A stretch of DNA of 64,000 nucleotides from Branchiostoma floridae (taxonomy: Eukaryota > Chordata > Leptocardii > Amphioxiformes > Branchiostomatidae): positions 32,258,500 through 32,322,499 of the forward strand of contig NC_049979.1 in assembly GCF_000003815.2 (NCBI RefSeq), given 5' to 3'. Positions within the stretch are counted from its first letter, which is position 1; each line of letters begins with the position of its first letter. Under the pieces are notes generated by a model that ran no database searches, was not told the DNA's origin, and saw only the letters and a program-made list of their open reading frames with translations. Of the stretch, positions 1 to 13,530 are shown one piece after another. The position numbers and the translations under genes are program-made.

Positions 1-97
1 GATAAACACAAGAACCCAATACCGCAGTGGTTCCAGGACAATTAGGGACTGGAACGCCTTTTGGTGCAGTACTGTGGAGGCAGTGACTTTTAACATC
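1..97 (+). pseudogene. C-terminal tail of a non-LTR retrotransposon ORF2, interrupted by a MITE
   Basis: From base 32 the frame reads S-R-T-I-R-D-W-N, the signature found near the C-terminus of many CR1/Rex-type LINE polyproteins. The frame is interrupted near base 97 by the element at 98-1105. It resumes at 1104 as E-S-L-A-A-A-E and stops at 1125-1127. Removing the insert joins the two halves in frame. This is only the last ~35 residues; the reverse transcriptase lies outside the window. It is a relic with no host function implied. Confidence 0.6.
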
Positions 98-1105
98 TTT
101 AATCCCGAGTGGGGTCCATTTGGACCCCAGGCGTACATTTTGAAGTGCCATTTGAACATTTTTAAACTGAAGAAAAAAATCCTTCCGTGACTTTGTCAGT
201 CAATATGTCTTATGCCTTGTCCTAAGTTTTCGCAAAGATTGTACCATAATGTGGAAATTATAAAGAAAGTTTGTGTTCAGTCCCTCTGGGGTCCAAACGG
301 ACCCCAGCAAAAATGTGCAGTTTTTNNNNNNNNNNNNNNNNNNNNNNNNNNNNNNNNNNNNNNNNNNNNNNNNNNNNNNNNNNNNNNNNNNNNNNNNNNN
401 NNNNNNNNNNNNNNNNNNNNNNNNNTAATAAGAATGTAAACCTAAATCATCACAAAAAATTCTGTGCCATCAACATGTAATGTGACGACATTATGACGTC
501 ATTTGCCTAATCAGGGCGGCCATCTTTGATTTTGACCAATGACGTCATGTAATTAGCATAAATTATAATTTTCAAGTCATGAAAATTACATTGAATTTTA
601 AAGAATTTAATTGTTGTCAGAAAACAGGTGTAGTTTACCGAGAAAACCTTGTTTACATTGATATTGTCAAATTTTGGCAAAAATATGCCTGTTAGAATAT
701 GGTTGCCATGGCAACCCCCAAAAATGATAAACTTACTTTATTGATTAAAAACTTTTGCAAACAATATTTTGTGATAAATTACTAAGTTTCGTAGCTTTAG
801 CTGTAGCCGTTCATGAGTAATGCGACATGAATGTTGCTGAGGGCCTCAAAATTCCCCTATCTGGTCGGAATAGGTTTAGTGCAAAACGTGGTCCTCCTGA
901 ACTTTTGCATAAATTATGATAATGAGTTGGAATTAGCAACACCTTAACATCTCAAAATCTTTCTCTTACATTGAGGAAGCAATGTATATACAATGATCGC
1001 CGATAAGAAATGATACTGAGATTTTATGAACAAAACATATTGGGGTCCGTTTGGACCCCACTCGGTCAATTTAGTCGCAAAAAAAGTCGAGTGCTTGAGG
1101 GTTGA
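98..1105 (-). mobile_element. TTAA-1 family MITE (piggyBac-like, non-autonomous), contains assembly gap
   Basis: The right tip reads GTGCTTGAGGGTTGA and the left tip is a shortened form of TTAACCCTCAAACACCCGAG, so the TTAA target duplication survives as TTAA/TTGA. It carries three subterminal GGGGTCC-N4-GGACCCC palindromes (111-128, 288-305, 1042-1059). The internal cassette reads in reverse relative to the copy at 24.4 kb: CRE TGACGTCA (494-501 and 540-547), a YY1-type motif (515-530) and a perfect X-box palindrome (702-715). There is no transposase ORF. TTAA target choice is known for piggyBac-type transposases; assignment to that superfamily is inferred. Confidence 0.75.
326..425. other. 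Assembly gap (100 N)
   Basis: Exactly 100 Ns, the conventional size for a gap of unknown length. It lies inside the TTAA-1 element between two otherwise collinear parts, so the true gap may be small. Confidence 1.
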
Positions 1106-1601
1106 GTCGCTGGCTGCCGCGGAATAATCCAAGTTATTACAATCACTGACAGCTCAATGGTAATGGACTAGGCATAGTAAATAGACTAATGTGTAACGGA
1201 TCATAGTTAATAAGACAGAAGTAAACCGACGGGAATGTGAACCACAAAAAGCCAAATTTTCTATATAAAGAATGCGGGCTTTTATAGAAGAAGAAGAACA
1301 CAGGCTCGGAGGAAAAAAACAGATTTTTTTTTCCAAACCATGCATTTTACATCGTAGACACCGCTTTCAAAAATAAAAAAAAAATTATCAAAACATCTTA
1401 CAGACTTTCACCAACACACAACTTTTATTGGGATTTTATTCATACTTTACAGTTTTAATCCTACCATTACGGCTATTACAAAGACACAGGTTAAAAAATG
1501 GAGGAATTTTTCCAAAACTTACACTTTACATCTTTCTGACACGGCTATTCTAAGCAAACATGTTTTGAGAGAAAAAAATTATAATTTTCATAACAACATA
1601 A

Positions 1602-2363
1602 CCCTATTCAGACGGGGGTGGGGTGGGGGTTGAGGCCGCGCCAACTATGATATCCATAACAAAAGAACGGCTTGTGCTAGAGCCACCAAATCTGGTGAAT
1701 TTCCTAAAATATTGTTGGCAATAATCACCTGAAGTTTGACAAATTTGCCATTTTTCGTGATGCCATGGCAACCGTTTGTTGACAGGCAGTTTATTTGCTA
1801 TATCACAGCTATTTTCTTACATAAATAAAATATTATGTTATTTAAAAAAAACTTTCATAATTGGATATGCATAAATTATGCTAATTTGATGATGTCATCA
1901 GCCCAAAATCCAACATGGCTGACCGTATGGCCAGGTGAAGAAAAATTAGCTTATTATCCCTTACAATTAGAAACTACCTGATATTTTTTTCATCAAAACC
2001 ATCTAAATCAATGTATTTAGTCTATTTCCACGTATTTAGTCTATTTCCATTGCATTTTGTGATTATTTGTTGCAAAAAAGGATTTTTGAAAATTCAAGAT
2101 TGTGGATACAATATGGCGAAGCCCAACTGGTATCTTAGATCTCGCCAATACAATCAAATTGAGGGCGTCATAATAACGTCATATAACGTCATCGTAACGT
2201 CAAACTTTTTAAATCGTCAGATATTATCTCTCTATCATTTTATAAAATTGGTGACCATACGACACGTCGTTTAAGACTTATGTAATTAGAAGTGGAGGGC
2301 CTCAAAAGCCCCCCCCCCCCCCGTCCAGGGATGACCAAAAAAGGACGGTCTGAATAGGGTTAA
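1602..2363 (+). mobile_element. TTAA-2 family MITE inside the satellite
   Basis: Left tip CCCTATTCAGACGGGG and right tip CGGTCTGAATAGGGTTAA form terminal inverted repeats; the TTAA target duplication is intact only on the right (2360-2363). The interior holds a one-mismatch X-box (GATGCCATGGCAAC, 1759-1772), a decayed CRE (TGATGTCA) and a YY1-like CCAACATGGCTG just after it. It is flanked on both sides by satellite monomers, so it inserted after the array formed. Confidence 0.8.
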
Positions 2364-3304
2364 ACTTGACATCTTACAGACACGGCTTTTCCAAACACAC
2401 AGGTTCCCCAAAAGACGAGGATTGTATTTAAACATTACGCTTCACATCTTACAGACACGGCTTTTACAAACACAAGGGTTCCGAATACAAAAAGAGGAAT
2501 TTCTCCAACCTTGCATTTGACATATTAATACAGACACGGTTGTTACAAACACACCGGCTTCAAGGAAAAAGCAGACAATTTTCCCAAAACCTTGCATTAT
2601 ACATCACACAGACACGGCTTTTACAAACAAACAGGATTTTAGAAAATACGGAGGATATAATGCAATCGTTAGACTTTTAATCTTACCGACACGGGTGTAA
2701 AAACAACACACAGGTTCCAAAAAAAAAGAGTATTTTTTTTAACATTCCAATTTTAATCTTACAGACAACGCGATTACAGACACACAGATTCAAAGAGAAA
2801 AACAGAGGGTTTCCTCCAAATTTTACACTTTCCATCCAACAGACACGGATATTATAACACACAGATTCCAAGAAAATAACAACAGCGGATTTTCCCCATG
2901 CACTACACTTAACATTATACAGACATGGCTATTATAAACAAACAGTCTCGGAGAAAAAAAAAGGATTTCCTTCAAAGCTTACAATTTACACTTTTAAACA
3001 CGGCCATTACAAAATCACAAGCACGGAGAAAATAAAGAGGATTTCCTTCAAAACTTGAACTTTATAAATCACAGACACGGCTTTTACCTACACATAGGTT
3101 AAAAAGAAAAGACCCGGAGGATTTTCTACAAAGCATACATTTTACATCTTACAGACATAGCTATTAGAAACGCACAGTTTCTGAGAGAAGAAAAAAAACG
3201 GAAAAATTATGTCGAAACACTACACTTAATATTTTACAGACACGGCTATAACAAACAAATAGGCTGAAGAAAAAACAGCGGATTTTCTCCAAATCTTGAA
3301 TCGT

Positions 3305-4395
3305 ACACCCTATTACCTCCATGATAAAACGGAGGTATAGTTTTGTGTGTTTGTATGTGTGTGTGTCTGTCTGTGTCTGTGTCTGTCTGTCTTACCAGAT
3401 ATTTGTGGTCATCATAACTTAAGAACCTCTTGATGGACTACGATGGTATTTGGTATGTGGGTAGGGGTTGGGAAGGTCAAGGTCAATTTTGGCCCCCCTG
3501 GGGAATGACCTTGGTATTGCAGCGCAACTTCCGGTTTTGCTATCTCGGTGTTCAGAACATGCTATGGTCAAGACTTTTGAGTAATAGATATTGTGCTCAG
3601 GAAAAAATGACATAAGTTTGGCCCCCTAGCGTCTAGTTTTTGGATAGCAGGGGCATTTTTGTAAAAAAAAAACTTCTGACGAGGATAAATCAAGAAGGGA
3701 ACAACGGATTTTTCATGATTTTTGGTATGTAGGTACCTTACACAATGTTGTACAAGATAAAATACTTATTATGCAAAATAGGAGTACATTCGCATAATTA
3801 ATGAGAATAATCTATCATAGCAGTTTTTCAATGTATATCTTGTCCCGTACGTAACATGGTCCTGACATTTAGGTGATATATAGCTTATATCGTCATGACA
3901 AGGTGGGGCAAGTTTCAGTCCCCTAACATTCAATTGTGGAACTGCAGGGGCGTTTTTGTCTAAACGCTCCAAAGAGGGTAACTGCAGAAAGGAAAGGCGG
4001 ATTGCCTGCATTTTAGGTATGCAGGTAGCTTAGGCAAATATGTTCATAATGATATGCATTTTATGCAAATAAGGACTTAATTTGCATAATTATTGAGGAA
4101 ATTGTATAATTCCATTGTTTGAAATAACTGGACTTTAATAAATGTAACACTTGTTAATTACAATCGGTGGAACATATACAAATACCAAATATGCAAATGA
4201 ATATCTTATTTGCATAATTTATGCAAAAATTAAAAAATAACCTAATAATTGATGACTTGAATTGGGACTTTTACTTGTGATATGTGTACTGTACGTTATT
4301 CAATGGTAAAAAAACCATGTTAATGTTAAGTCATTTGCATGAAATTCACAAAAGCTCTAAATATTCATGGAGGTATGAGGTCGCCGAACTCCAGT
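3305..4395 (+). mobile_element. Dispersed non-autonomous element with CCTCCATG/CATGGAGG ends
   Basis: The left end TATTACCTCCATGATAAAAC is followed by GGAGGTATAG and a TG/TCTG-rich tract (~3350-3395); the right end reads ATTCATGGAGGTATGAGGTC. Satellite monomers lie on both sides. A second, shorter relative is at about 48,600-49,080, recognised by the shared block CTTTCGGTTTT..TTCTGAACAAGCTATGGTCA (here CTTCCGGTTTT..TTCAGAACATGCTATGGTCA). No protein is encoded. Superfamily unknown. Confidence 0.6.
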
Positions 4396-7300
4396 TGTCA
4401 CGGTTTTTACAAATACACAGGTTCTGAGAGAAAAAAAAAACGGAGGATTTAACCAAAACATTTAAACTTACAGACACGGCTTTTTAAAAAACGCAAAGGT
4501 TCCGAGAAAAAACGGAGTATTTTTTTTCTTCTAAATTGCACTTTTAATCTTACAGACACGGCTATTACAAGCACACAGGTTTCAATAGGAAAACAGTGGA
4601 TTTTCTCCAAACCTTACATTTTTATCGTACAGAGATGGCTATTACAAACTCACAGGTTCCAAGGTAAAAAAAAAAAGATTTTCAACAAACATCTTACAGA
4701 CACGGCTTTTACAAACACACAAGTTCCCCTGAAAAGAATAGGATTTCATTCATACTTTACTGTTTTAATCTGACAGTCACGGCTATTACAAACACACAAG
4801 TTTAAAAAAGGAGGATTTTTCCCAAACCTTACACTTTACGTCTTTCTGACACGGCTCTTAGAAGCAAACATGTTTTGAGTAAAAAAAAACAACAACAGGA
4901 CTTTCATTAAAACTTACACTTTACATCTTAGAGACACGGCTTTTACAAACAGACAGGTTTCGAATACAAAACAGGATTTGCTCCAAACCTTCAACTTCAC
5001 ATCTTTTTCACACGGCTATTACAAACACACAGGTTTTAAAAAAAACCGGAGCATTTAAACCAAACATTAGACTTTTAATCTTACAGACAAGGGTTAGAAA
5101 AACCAAACAAGTTTCGAGAAAAAACGGAGAATTTTTTTTTTACATTGCACTTTAATTTTTACAGATAGGGCTATAAAACACACACAGGATCAAAGAGAAA
5201 AACTGTGTTTATTTTTGCAATTTTTACAGACACGTATATTTCAAACACACAGATTCCGAGGAAAAAAAACGATTTTTGTCCAAACAATACACTTAACATA
5301 TTTCTGACAAGGCTATTGAAAGCAAACAAATTTTGAAAAAAACAACAACAGGATTTTCATTACAAATTATACTTTAAATCTAACAGACAAGGGTTTCAAA
5401 AAACCACACAGGTTCCCCAAAACGGAGGGTTTTATTTAAACATTACACTTTACATCTTAGAGACACGGCTTTTACAAACACACAGGTTCCTGAAATAAAG
5501 CAGAGGATTTTCTTCAAACCTTAAACTTCATATCTTTCTCACACGGTTATTACAAACAAACAGGTTAAAAAAACCCTGGAGGATTTAAACCAAACGTTAG
5601 ACCTTTAATCTTGCAGACAAGGGTTTGAAAGACGAAACAGGTTCCGAGAAAAAACGGAGGGGTTTTTTTTAAACATTGCACTTTTAATCTTACAGACACG
5701 GCTATAAAAAACACAAAGAATCAATGAGAAACACAGTGGGTTTTCTACAAACTTTAGACACAGCCATTACAAACCCACAGGCTCGGAGAAAAAAAAGGAG
5801 AATTTTCTCCAAACCTTGTACTTTACATCTTGCAGCCACGGCTTTTACCTACACATAGGCTCCGAAAAAGACCCGGAGGATTTTCTCCGAAGCATACATT
5901 TTACATCATACAGAAACAGCTATTACAAACACACAGTTTCTGAGAGAGAAAAAATCGGAGAATATTGTCCAAACACTACACTTAACATTTTACAGACACG
6001 GCTATAAAATATCAACAAACATCTTACAGACACGGCTTTTACAAACACACAAGTTCCCCTGAAAAAATAGTATTTCATTCATACTTAACTGTTTTTATCT
6101 GACGGTCACGGCTATTACAATTAAAGACACAAGTTAAAAAAAGGAGGATTTTCCCCAAACCTTAGACTTTACGTCTTTCTGACACGGCTCTTACAAGCAA
6201 ACATGTTTTGAGAAAAAAAAAGGATTTTCATTACAACTTATTCTTTACATCTTGCAGAAAAGGGTTTTAAAAACCATACAGATTCCCCCCAAAACGGAGG
6301 ATTTATTCAAACATAACACTTTACATTTTACAGACACGGCTTTTACAAACACACATGTTCCGAATACAACACAAAGGATTTGCTCCAAAACAGTGGGTTT
6401 TCTCGAAACTTAACATTTTCCAATTTACAGACACGTGTATTACAAAAACACAGATTCCGAGGGAAAAAAAAAGGATTTTGTCCAAACACTACACTTAACA
6501 TTAAACAGATATGGCTATTACGAACGAACAGTCTGGGATAGAGAATAGGATTTTTCCTTACCTTGCAATTTACACTTTCAGACACGTCCATTACAAACCC
6601 ACAGACTCGGAGAAAAAAAAGAATTTCTCCAAACTTGCATCGTACATCTTACTGTGATGGTATTTACAAATACCCTTGTTCTGACAAAAAACGGAGGATT
6701 TAACCCTAATATTTAATCTTACAGACACGGCATTTAAAGAACGGAATGGTTTCGAGAAAAAAAACGATTGCACATCTAATCTTACAGACACGGCTATTAC
6801 AAACAAAAGGGATCAAAGAGAAAAAACAGTGAATTTTCTTCAAACCTTACATTTTTTATCATACAGATACGGCTATGACAAAGTCAAAGGATCCAAGGTA
6901 AAAAAAAATCAACAAACATTTTAGAGACACGGCTTTTCCAAACACACAAGTTCCCCTGAAAAAAAAAGGATTTCATTCATACTTTACTGTTTTAATCTGA
7001 CGGTCACAGCTATGAAACACCCAGGTTAAAAAAGGAGGATTTTTCCCAAAACACTTTACGTCTTTCTGACACGGCTTTCAAAAGCAAAAACGTTTTGAGA
7101 AAAAAAAAAAGGATTTTCATTACAAAATGTAATTAAAATCTTACAGACGAGAGTTTTAAAAACCACACAGGTGCCTCAAAAACGGAGGATTTTATTCAAA
7201 CATTACACAGGTTTAAAAACAACGGAGGATTTAAACCAAACGTTAGACTTTTAATCTTACAGACGAGGGTTTGAAAGACCAAACAGGTTGCGAGAAAAAA

Positions 7301-7639
7301 TGTTTTCTTTTTAATGGAAATTTTAATCTTGCAGACACGGCTATAACAAACACACAGGACCGAAGAGAAAAACAGTAGGTTTTCTCCAAACTTTATATTT
7401 TTTCATCTTACAGACACATATATTACAAAAAAACAGATTCCAAAAAAAACGAAGGGTTCTATCCAAACACTATACTTAACATTAAACAGACATGGCTATT
7501 ACAAACACACAATATCGGAGAAAAAAATTGGATTTTCTCCAAAGCTTACAATTTTCACTTAACGTCTTTCTGACACGGTTCTTACAAGCAAACATGTTTT
7601 GAGAAAAAAACAACAGAATTTTCATTACAACTTACTCTT

Positions 7640-9758
7640 GTACTTTAAGGTGTGTCTTGCCTAAATAAGGCTCCAACTAGCATGAACAGAAGTGCTATAG
7701 TCAAACAGCTGTATCTTCAGTTTGGTACGGAGAAAAAACATGAGATTTTCTATACATATGAACAAGATAGAGTTGCTTTCGACTGTGCATTACATTTTGA
7801 CAAAAATTATATCATAATCATATAATTAAGCAATATCTTAGCCATATCATTTTACAGTTATTGGCAATTTCCTAAGTCTTGCGGTTGGTTTGGAGCTGTG
7901 GAAATTTTAGAAGGTGTAACAGCTATGGCGTACTACAGGAATCGGCTTTGAAAAACATGATTTTTTATTTAGATATTGAGAAAAGTCTGATTTTCGTGAT
8001 TTTAAAAGATTTTTTGGGGCTGCAAAGACTTTGGTGGTGAATATTTTAATACCAAAGCACAAAGTCGACTTTGTTTGAGCGGATACATATAGACAGTCTT
8101 ATTGAGTCTTCACTGCTCATATTTGCAACTTTTTAGCTCATGAGGCAAGCTTTAGAATATGATTTTATTCATAAAAATCCAGATTTTGTACAGTTTCTCC
8201 TAGTTGCCCCATCAATCACAGTCAATCACCCTGACAGCTTCATGATTATCAATGGATTTGTTTATTTAACACCTACATTCAAAGTCATTACTGGTGGTAA
8301 CAATGGACACAAAGTTTTGCCCGCACGTAAAGTTCTACGGCGTGTCTGCGTGCTCCAAAATTTGTCGGATTCCCTACGATTTCGTACGGAGGCGGTACTT
8401 TATAAATATAATACCAGTTATGGATCCCCAAAAAATGCCCACATTTTAGCACGTAGACAGCACGTATTTGCACGTACGGCGGGTTGTGCTCTTGGCTTTA
8501 GAGAAATGTGTTGGGTTCAGACTCTGGTAAACTGCTTGAGTTGAGGGTTTGAGGTTCAAACAAAGATTATATTTGGAACAGTAGGGTGGACTAAGCAAAA
8601 ATTGTTCTAACATAGAATTATGCGCTTCAAGTGTTGATTTGCTTCGGTTCCTACCACAGACATATCTTTCCAAGCAAAGAGTTTTCAAACTGAAGATATT
8701 TAGACCATAACAATGCTGGCATAAAAACATTACTCATAAAGTCACAAATCAATCATGTGTGCATGCAACAGCAAAATTTTTTGAGTATTTGCTTTGAGAG
8801 ACCGTCAAACTAATCCTTCGCTTTGGTTTTGTTGTTGTTTTTTTGTAAAAAAAACAAACTGAAAGGTGACATTATAGACAACCAATACACATCCTACTTT
8901 CATTCTCAGACAGTCATTGTTAAAAGAACAATGCCCACCCAAGGACGCCGTGTAACGCCTGGCTTAGTAGAAGCGATGTTTTAGGTTTTTGGTGTTTTGG
9001 GGGCACTTTTGGCGCTGTGTGTCCGGAACGATACGCGCGATTGCGACGATTTTTGGTGCATGGGTGGGGGGTTGTTGCCTGTTGCCTAGGATTGACTTTG
9101 GGCCTTGTCGCGTTTGAACTTGACCCGGCAGGTCGAATTTTGTGTCCGGGAGGGGTGTTTCCGGAGTTATATCTTCTGAACGGCTGGTGCTGGCGCGATG
9201 ATATTTGGCACATGTGTCGGCGGTGGCTGAATAATGCTCAATTTTGATTTTGGCGCCCTTGTTTATACATAGGGCAGCTTGTATACAGACTTCCCTATAC
9301 ATTACTGGTTTGTTTTTTTTCTAAGATTTTTGCAAGATTTAAGACTTAAATTTGCAACAAGTTTGGCACTGTCCGCTATCTTTGTTTGCAAGGAATGTTG
9401 CATTGGGAACGGCTCAACGTAGTGGGAAATAACACAACGATTTTCAAGGCAAATAGTGGAAAACTGGACAATGCTGAGCAAACTATTTCATGGTAAAAAT
9501 TCTGTGAAAATAAGTGAAAAATCTGTTACAGTGGCCTCCATTGTGCAACATATTGCTACCTTTCACCCCCTTGATAGCAAAACAATGCGAGATAGGCCTT
9601 GGGGCAGCATGACAGGATGCCCAATTAGTTCTAAACTCATGCTAATGGTGGGCGGGGAGTAGCACCTCCCCCCTAGCACACCTTCACACCTTTTCGCCAG
9701 CACCTTGCTCATTTAATGAGGGCATTACAGGAGTCGGCTTGGACATACCTTAAAGTAC
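7640..9758. mobile_element. 2.1 kb inverted-repeat element inserted in the satellite
   Basis: The ends are a 17-bp inverted repeat with one mismatch: GTACTTTAAGGTGTGTC (7640-7656) and, in reverse complement, GTACTTTAAGGTATGTC (9742-9758). A TTAA sits inside both ends. Satellite sequence stops abruptly on the left and resumes on the right. An open frame of 134 codons at 8140-8544 (plus) has no family signature I recognise. The segment 8930-9300 is much more GC-rich (GGCGC, TGTGTCCGG words) and may be a second, nested element. No transposase motif is visible. Confidence 0.55.
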
Positions 9759-11476
9759 CGGAGTATATTTTACATCTTACAGACAAGGGTTTCAAAAACC
9801 ACACAGGGTTCTCCCCAAAACGGAGGATTATGATTCAAACATTACACTTTACATCTTACAGACACGGCTTTCATAAACACACAGGTTCCGAATACAAAGC
9901 AGAAGATTTTCTCCATACCTTAAACTACACATCTTTCTGACACTTCGATTACAAACATACAGGGTTTGTGAAAAAACGAAGGATCTAAACCAAACGTTAG
10001 ACTTTTAATCTTAAAGACACGGGTTCCGAGAAAAACAGAATTTTTTTTTAAACATTGCACTTTTAATCTTACAGACACGGCTATATCAAATACACAGGAT
10101 CAAAGAGAACAACAGTGGGTTTTCTCTAAACTTTACATTTCCGTCTAACACACGTATATTACAAACACACAGATTCCGAGAAAAAAAAAAAACAAAGGAT
10201 TTTGTCCAAACACTACCCTTAACATTTTACAGAAATTGGCTATAAAAACACAAAGTCTCGGAGAAAAAAAAAGTATTTTCTCCAAAGCTTACAATTTACA
10301 CTTTCAGACACGGCCATTAAAACCCACAGGCTAGGAGAAAAAAAAAGAGGTTTTTCTCCAAACCTTGCACATTACATCTCACAGACACGGATTTTACCTA
10401 CACATAGGTTCCGAAAAAGACCGGGATGATTTTTTTCAATAAATACATTTCACATCATACAGACAGAGCTATTACAAATAGACAGTTTCTGATAGAAAAC
10501 AAAGGAGGATTTTGTCCAAACACTACACTTAACATTTTACAGAAACGACTATTACAAACACATAGGCTGGGAGAAAAAAACAGAGGATTTTTTTCAAATT
10601 TTGCACCTAACATCTTACAGACATATCTATTACAAACACACCGTTTTTTGGAAAAAAACAAACGAGTTTAACCAAACCTTGCATTATATATATTACCTTA
10701 CTAACACTGCTATCACAAAAAACACGGATTTTGAGGAAAAAACGGAAAATTTAAACGTTAGCCTTTTAATCTCACAGAGAATGGTTTTCAAAACCACACA
10801 GTTTGCGATAAAAACGGACTGTTTTTTCTAAACATTGCACTTTTAATCTTACAGACACTGCTATAAAAAAAAGGATTAAAGAGGGAAACAGTAAGTTTTC
10901 TCCAAACTTTACATTTTCCATTTTACACAGACAAGTATATTACAAACAAAAAGATTCCGATGAAAAAAAAAGAAACAATCGATTTTCTCCAAACACTACA
11001 CTTAATATTTAACAGATATGGCTATTGCAAACACACAGACTCGGGAGAAAAAATTCACAAAAGCTTACAATTTGTACTTTAGACACGGCCATTACAAACC
11101 CACAGCCTCAGAGAAAAAAAAGGAATTTCTCCAAACCTTGCACTTTACAGCTCGCAGACACGGCTTTTACCTACACATCTATAGGTTCCCAAAAAAAGAC
11201 CCGGAGGATTTTCTCCAAAGCATTCATTTTACATCTTACAGACAGAGCTATTACAAACACAGAATTTTTGAAAGAAAAAAACGGCGGATATTGTCCAAAC
11301 ACTACATTTAACATTTTTACAGACTTGGCTATTACAAACACATAGGCTGGGATAAAAAAGCAGGTGATTTTCTCCAAACCTTGCATTAAACATGTCACGC
11401 TTTTTACAAATACACAGGTTCTGAGAAAAAAAATCGGAGGATTCAACCCAAGTATTTGATCTTACAAACATGACTT

Positions 11477-11620
11477 TTAACCCTATCCAGACCGGGCTTA
11501 TTTTGGGATTCCTGTAATTTCAAAACGGCTAGGGTTACGATCATTAAATTTGGAGGGGATGATGTCATAGTAAAGTTTTATATTTTCTGTCATTTTTGTA
11601 TCGTTATGACGTAATACAAG
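11477..11620 (+). mobile_element. Truncated TTAA-2 MITE (left end only)
   Basis: TTAACCCTATCCAGACCGGG at 11477-11496 is the TTAA-2 left tip. It is followed by family-like text (AAAACGGCTAGGGTTACG) and then runs back into satellite near 11,630. No right tip is present. Confidence 0.6.
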
Positions 11621-12415
11621 TTTTAAAAAGAAACCGATATTTTAATCCAAACGTTAGAATTTTGATCTTACAGACACGGGTTATAAAAGACACACAGGTT
11701 CCGAGAAAAAACGGAGAATTTTTCCAAACCTTGCACTTTATTTCTTTTAGACAAGGCTCTTACAAACACACGACTTTCAAAAGAAAAACAAAGGGTTTTC
11801 TCCAAACATTACTCTTATAATCTTACAGTCACGGCTGTTAGAAGCACATAGGTTTTGAGGAAAAAAAATGACGATATTCTCTGGACATTAAATTTTACAT
11901 CTTACAGACACTGCTTTTATAGACACACAGAGAGAAAAAAACGAGGAGAATATCCAAACCTTACACTTTAATCTCAAAGACACCGCTTCTAGAAATACAC
12001 AGGTTTTGAGAAAAAACAGAGGATTTTATCCTAACAGTGCACTTTAATCTCAAAGACACTGCTACTACTCACACACAGGTTCCGAGGGAACAACTGAGGA
12101 TTTTCTCTAAACCTAACATTTTACATCTTACAGACATGGCTATTACAAACACACAGGCTCGGAGAAAAGAAACATGGTTTTCTCCAAACCTTACACTTTA
12201 CAGACACGGCTATTGAAAACGAACCTGCTTTAAGAAAAAAAAGACGATTTTCTCCAAACCTTGCACTTTACATCTTACAAACACGGCTATTACTCACACA
12301 TTGGTTCCAACAAAAAAGCGGAAGTATTATTCAAACTGTAAAATTTACATCTTACATTCACAGCTGTCACGAACACACATGTTCTGAAAGAAAAAAAAAT
12401 GAATGATTTTGTCAT

Positions 12416-13530
12416 CTCACGAGTTTGCCAAGTTTGAATGAGCGTTACTAAGAAACCTCACGTTACTTTCCAAAAGTCTTAATATACCCGTCACATTATC
12501 CACGATCTTCGGGCGTATCGATGAAAGATCGGCCATATTTAAGATCGACCGAGGGATCCGCGTATATTTCACCTGAAAACCATCCCTGTCACATATAACC
12601 CCTACTTTGTACCTTGCACACTTGTTGTACAATAAAACTATTATAAGCTAGGCCCGGGCGATCGCCACAGAATCGTCGTCCGACCGTTATTTGCCAAATG
12701 TGACAGGAGCAACTCGGTGCTCCCGCCGCACTAATCATGATTTTAAACTGCAGACTATTACGTGTAAGACACGTGTACAGAATTTGTAATCCTTGTTGAC
12801 AGGACAGTCGACGGCTAGGACCGCCCCTGATGCATCACACAGATATTCCTCTATATAGTAGAAGTAAGTTGCCAATTAATCCCGGGAAAAAATGGTAATA
12901 GCTCCTGACATATACCGCGGTATCCGTCGGTAGCGGATGCTGAAGATGGGGGTTATTTACGAATTCTAACAGGTTCCCTTTCCAGATCTACTAGGAATAA
13001 CTGGTCCATTCCAAAATAATTTGCCTCATGGATAATCAAGTAACCAAAGCTAGTCCCCCTTTCAATCTCTCACCATTGCTGAACAGCAACCCAGTAGATC
13101 AACATAAAATAACTCTTCTTTCTCCGTTCATTATATGGATCCGCTGGCGCATTCCGTGGCAGAAATGCCTTATGGATAACCTACGGATCATTTTGAACCC
13201 CTCTCGATATTTTCCTCGAGCGACTGGTCTTCTCCAAGGCATAATATCTGACATTTTTTTTTTTACTTTGCCTCGAAGAACAAATTAAGCTGTTTCCACA
13301 AAGTAAGAGCACCACTGACATCTGATTTTTTAAAGATGGTCCGATTAGATTTTCTGACAGTGACAAATAAAGTGACAAACACATGCCAGGCTGTTATTTT
13401 GTCTCAGAAGGCCAGATCAATTTTAACTGACAAGCATTCTACATGTAAAATGTCAAAAAATAATTCTGCACCCCATTAGGTTTGGTCGATAAAAAAAAAT
13501 CGGAATTCTTTGACAATGTCGCATTTTTAC
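12416..13530. other. Unassigned sequence
   Basis: Satellite ends sharply at about 12,415. The next 1.1 kb is less repetitive and more GC-balanced. Short frames (12,417-12,632 minus; 13,028-13,288 plus) lack recognisable motifs or convincing splice sites. I see no gene here. Confidence 0.4.

Larger units (their letters stand above)
1290..12415. repeat. Satellite-like array of ~75-78 bp monomers (about 90 copies net), interrupted by four insertions
   Basis: Each monomer contains CTTACAGACACGGCT, then a segment like ACAAACACACAGGTTCCGAG, then an A-rich tract, GGAGGATTTTCTCCAAACCTT and a CACTTTACAT junction to the next unit. Repeat starts are 75-78 bp apart with many 1-5 bp indels. Monomer variants occur (for example CAGACAAGGGTTTGAAA, or TCTTTCTGACACGG followed by AAGCAAACATGTTTTGAG) and recur in the same order, so there is higher-order structure. 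Array DNA is interrupted at 1602-2359, ~3305-4395, 7640-9758 and ~11477-11620. Short frames across two or three monomers (F-T-S-Y-R-H-G.. type) are broken by indels and stops and are not genes. Confidence 0.9.

Noticed and set aside
212-480. Frames running across the N gap
   Set aside because: They consist mostly of unknown bases inside a MITE.
5816-6007. Open frames in the satellite encoding a repeated F-T-S-Y-R..Y-Y-K-H-T peptide
   Set aside because: Monomer length varies by 1-5 bp, so no frame survives beyond two or three units; stops are frequent. It is a by-product of the repeat.
8140-8544. 134-codon frame as a transposase
   Set aside because: No catalytic triad, zinc finger or recognisable motif; the length is possible by chance in this base composition.
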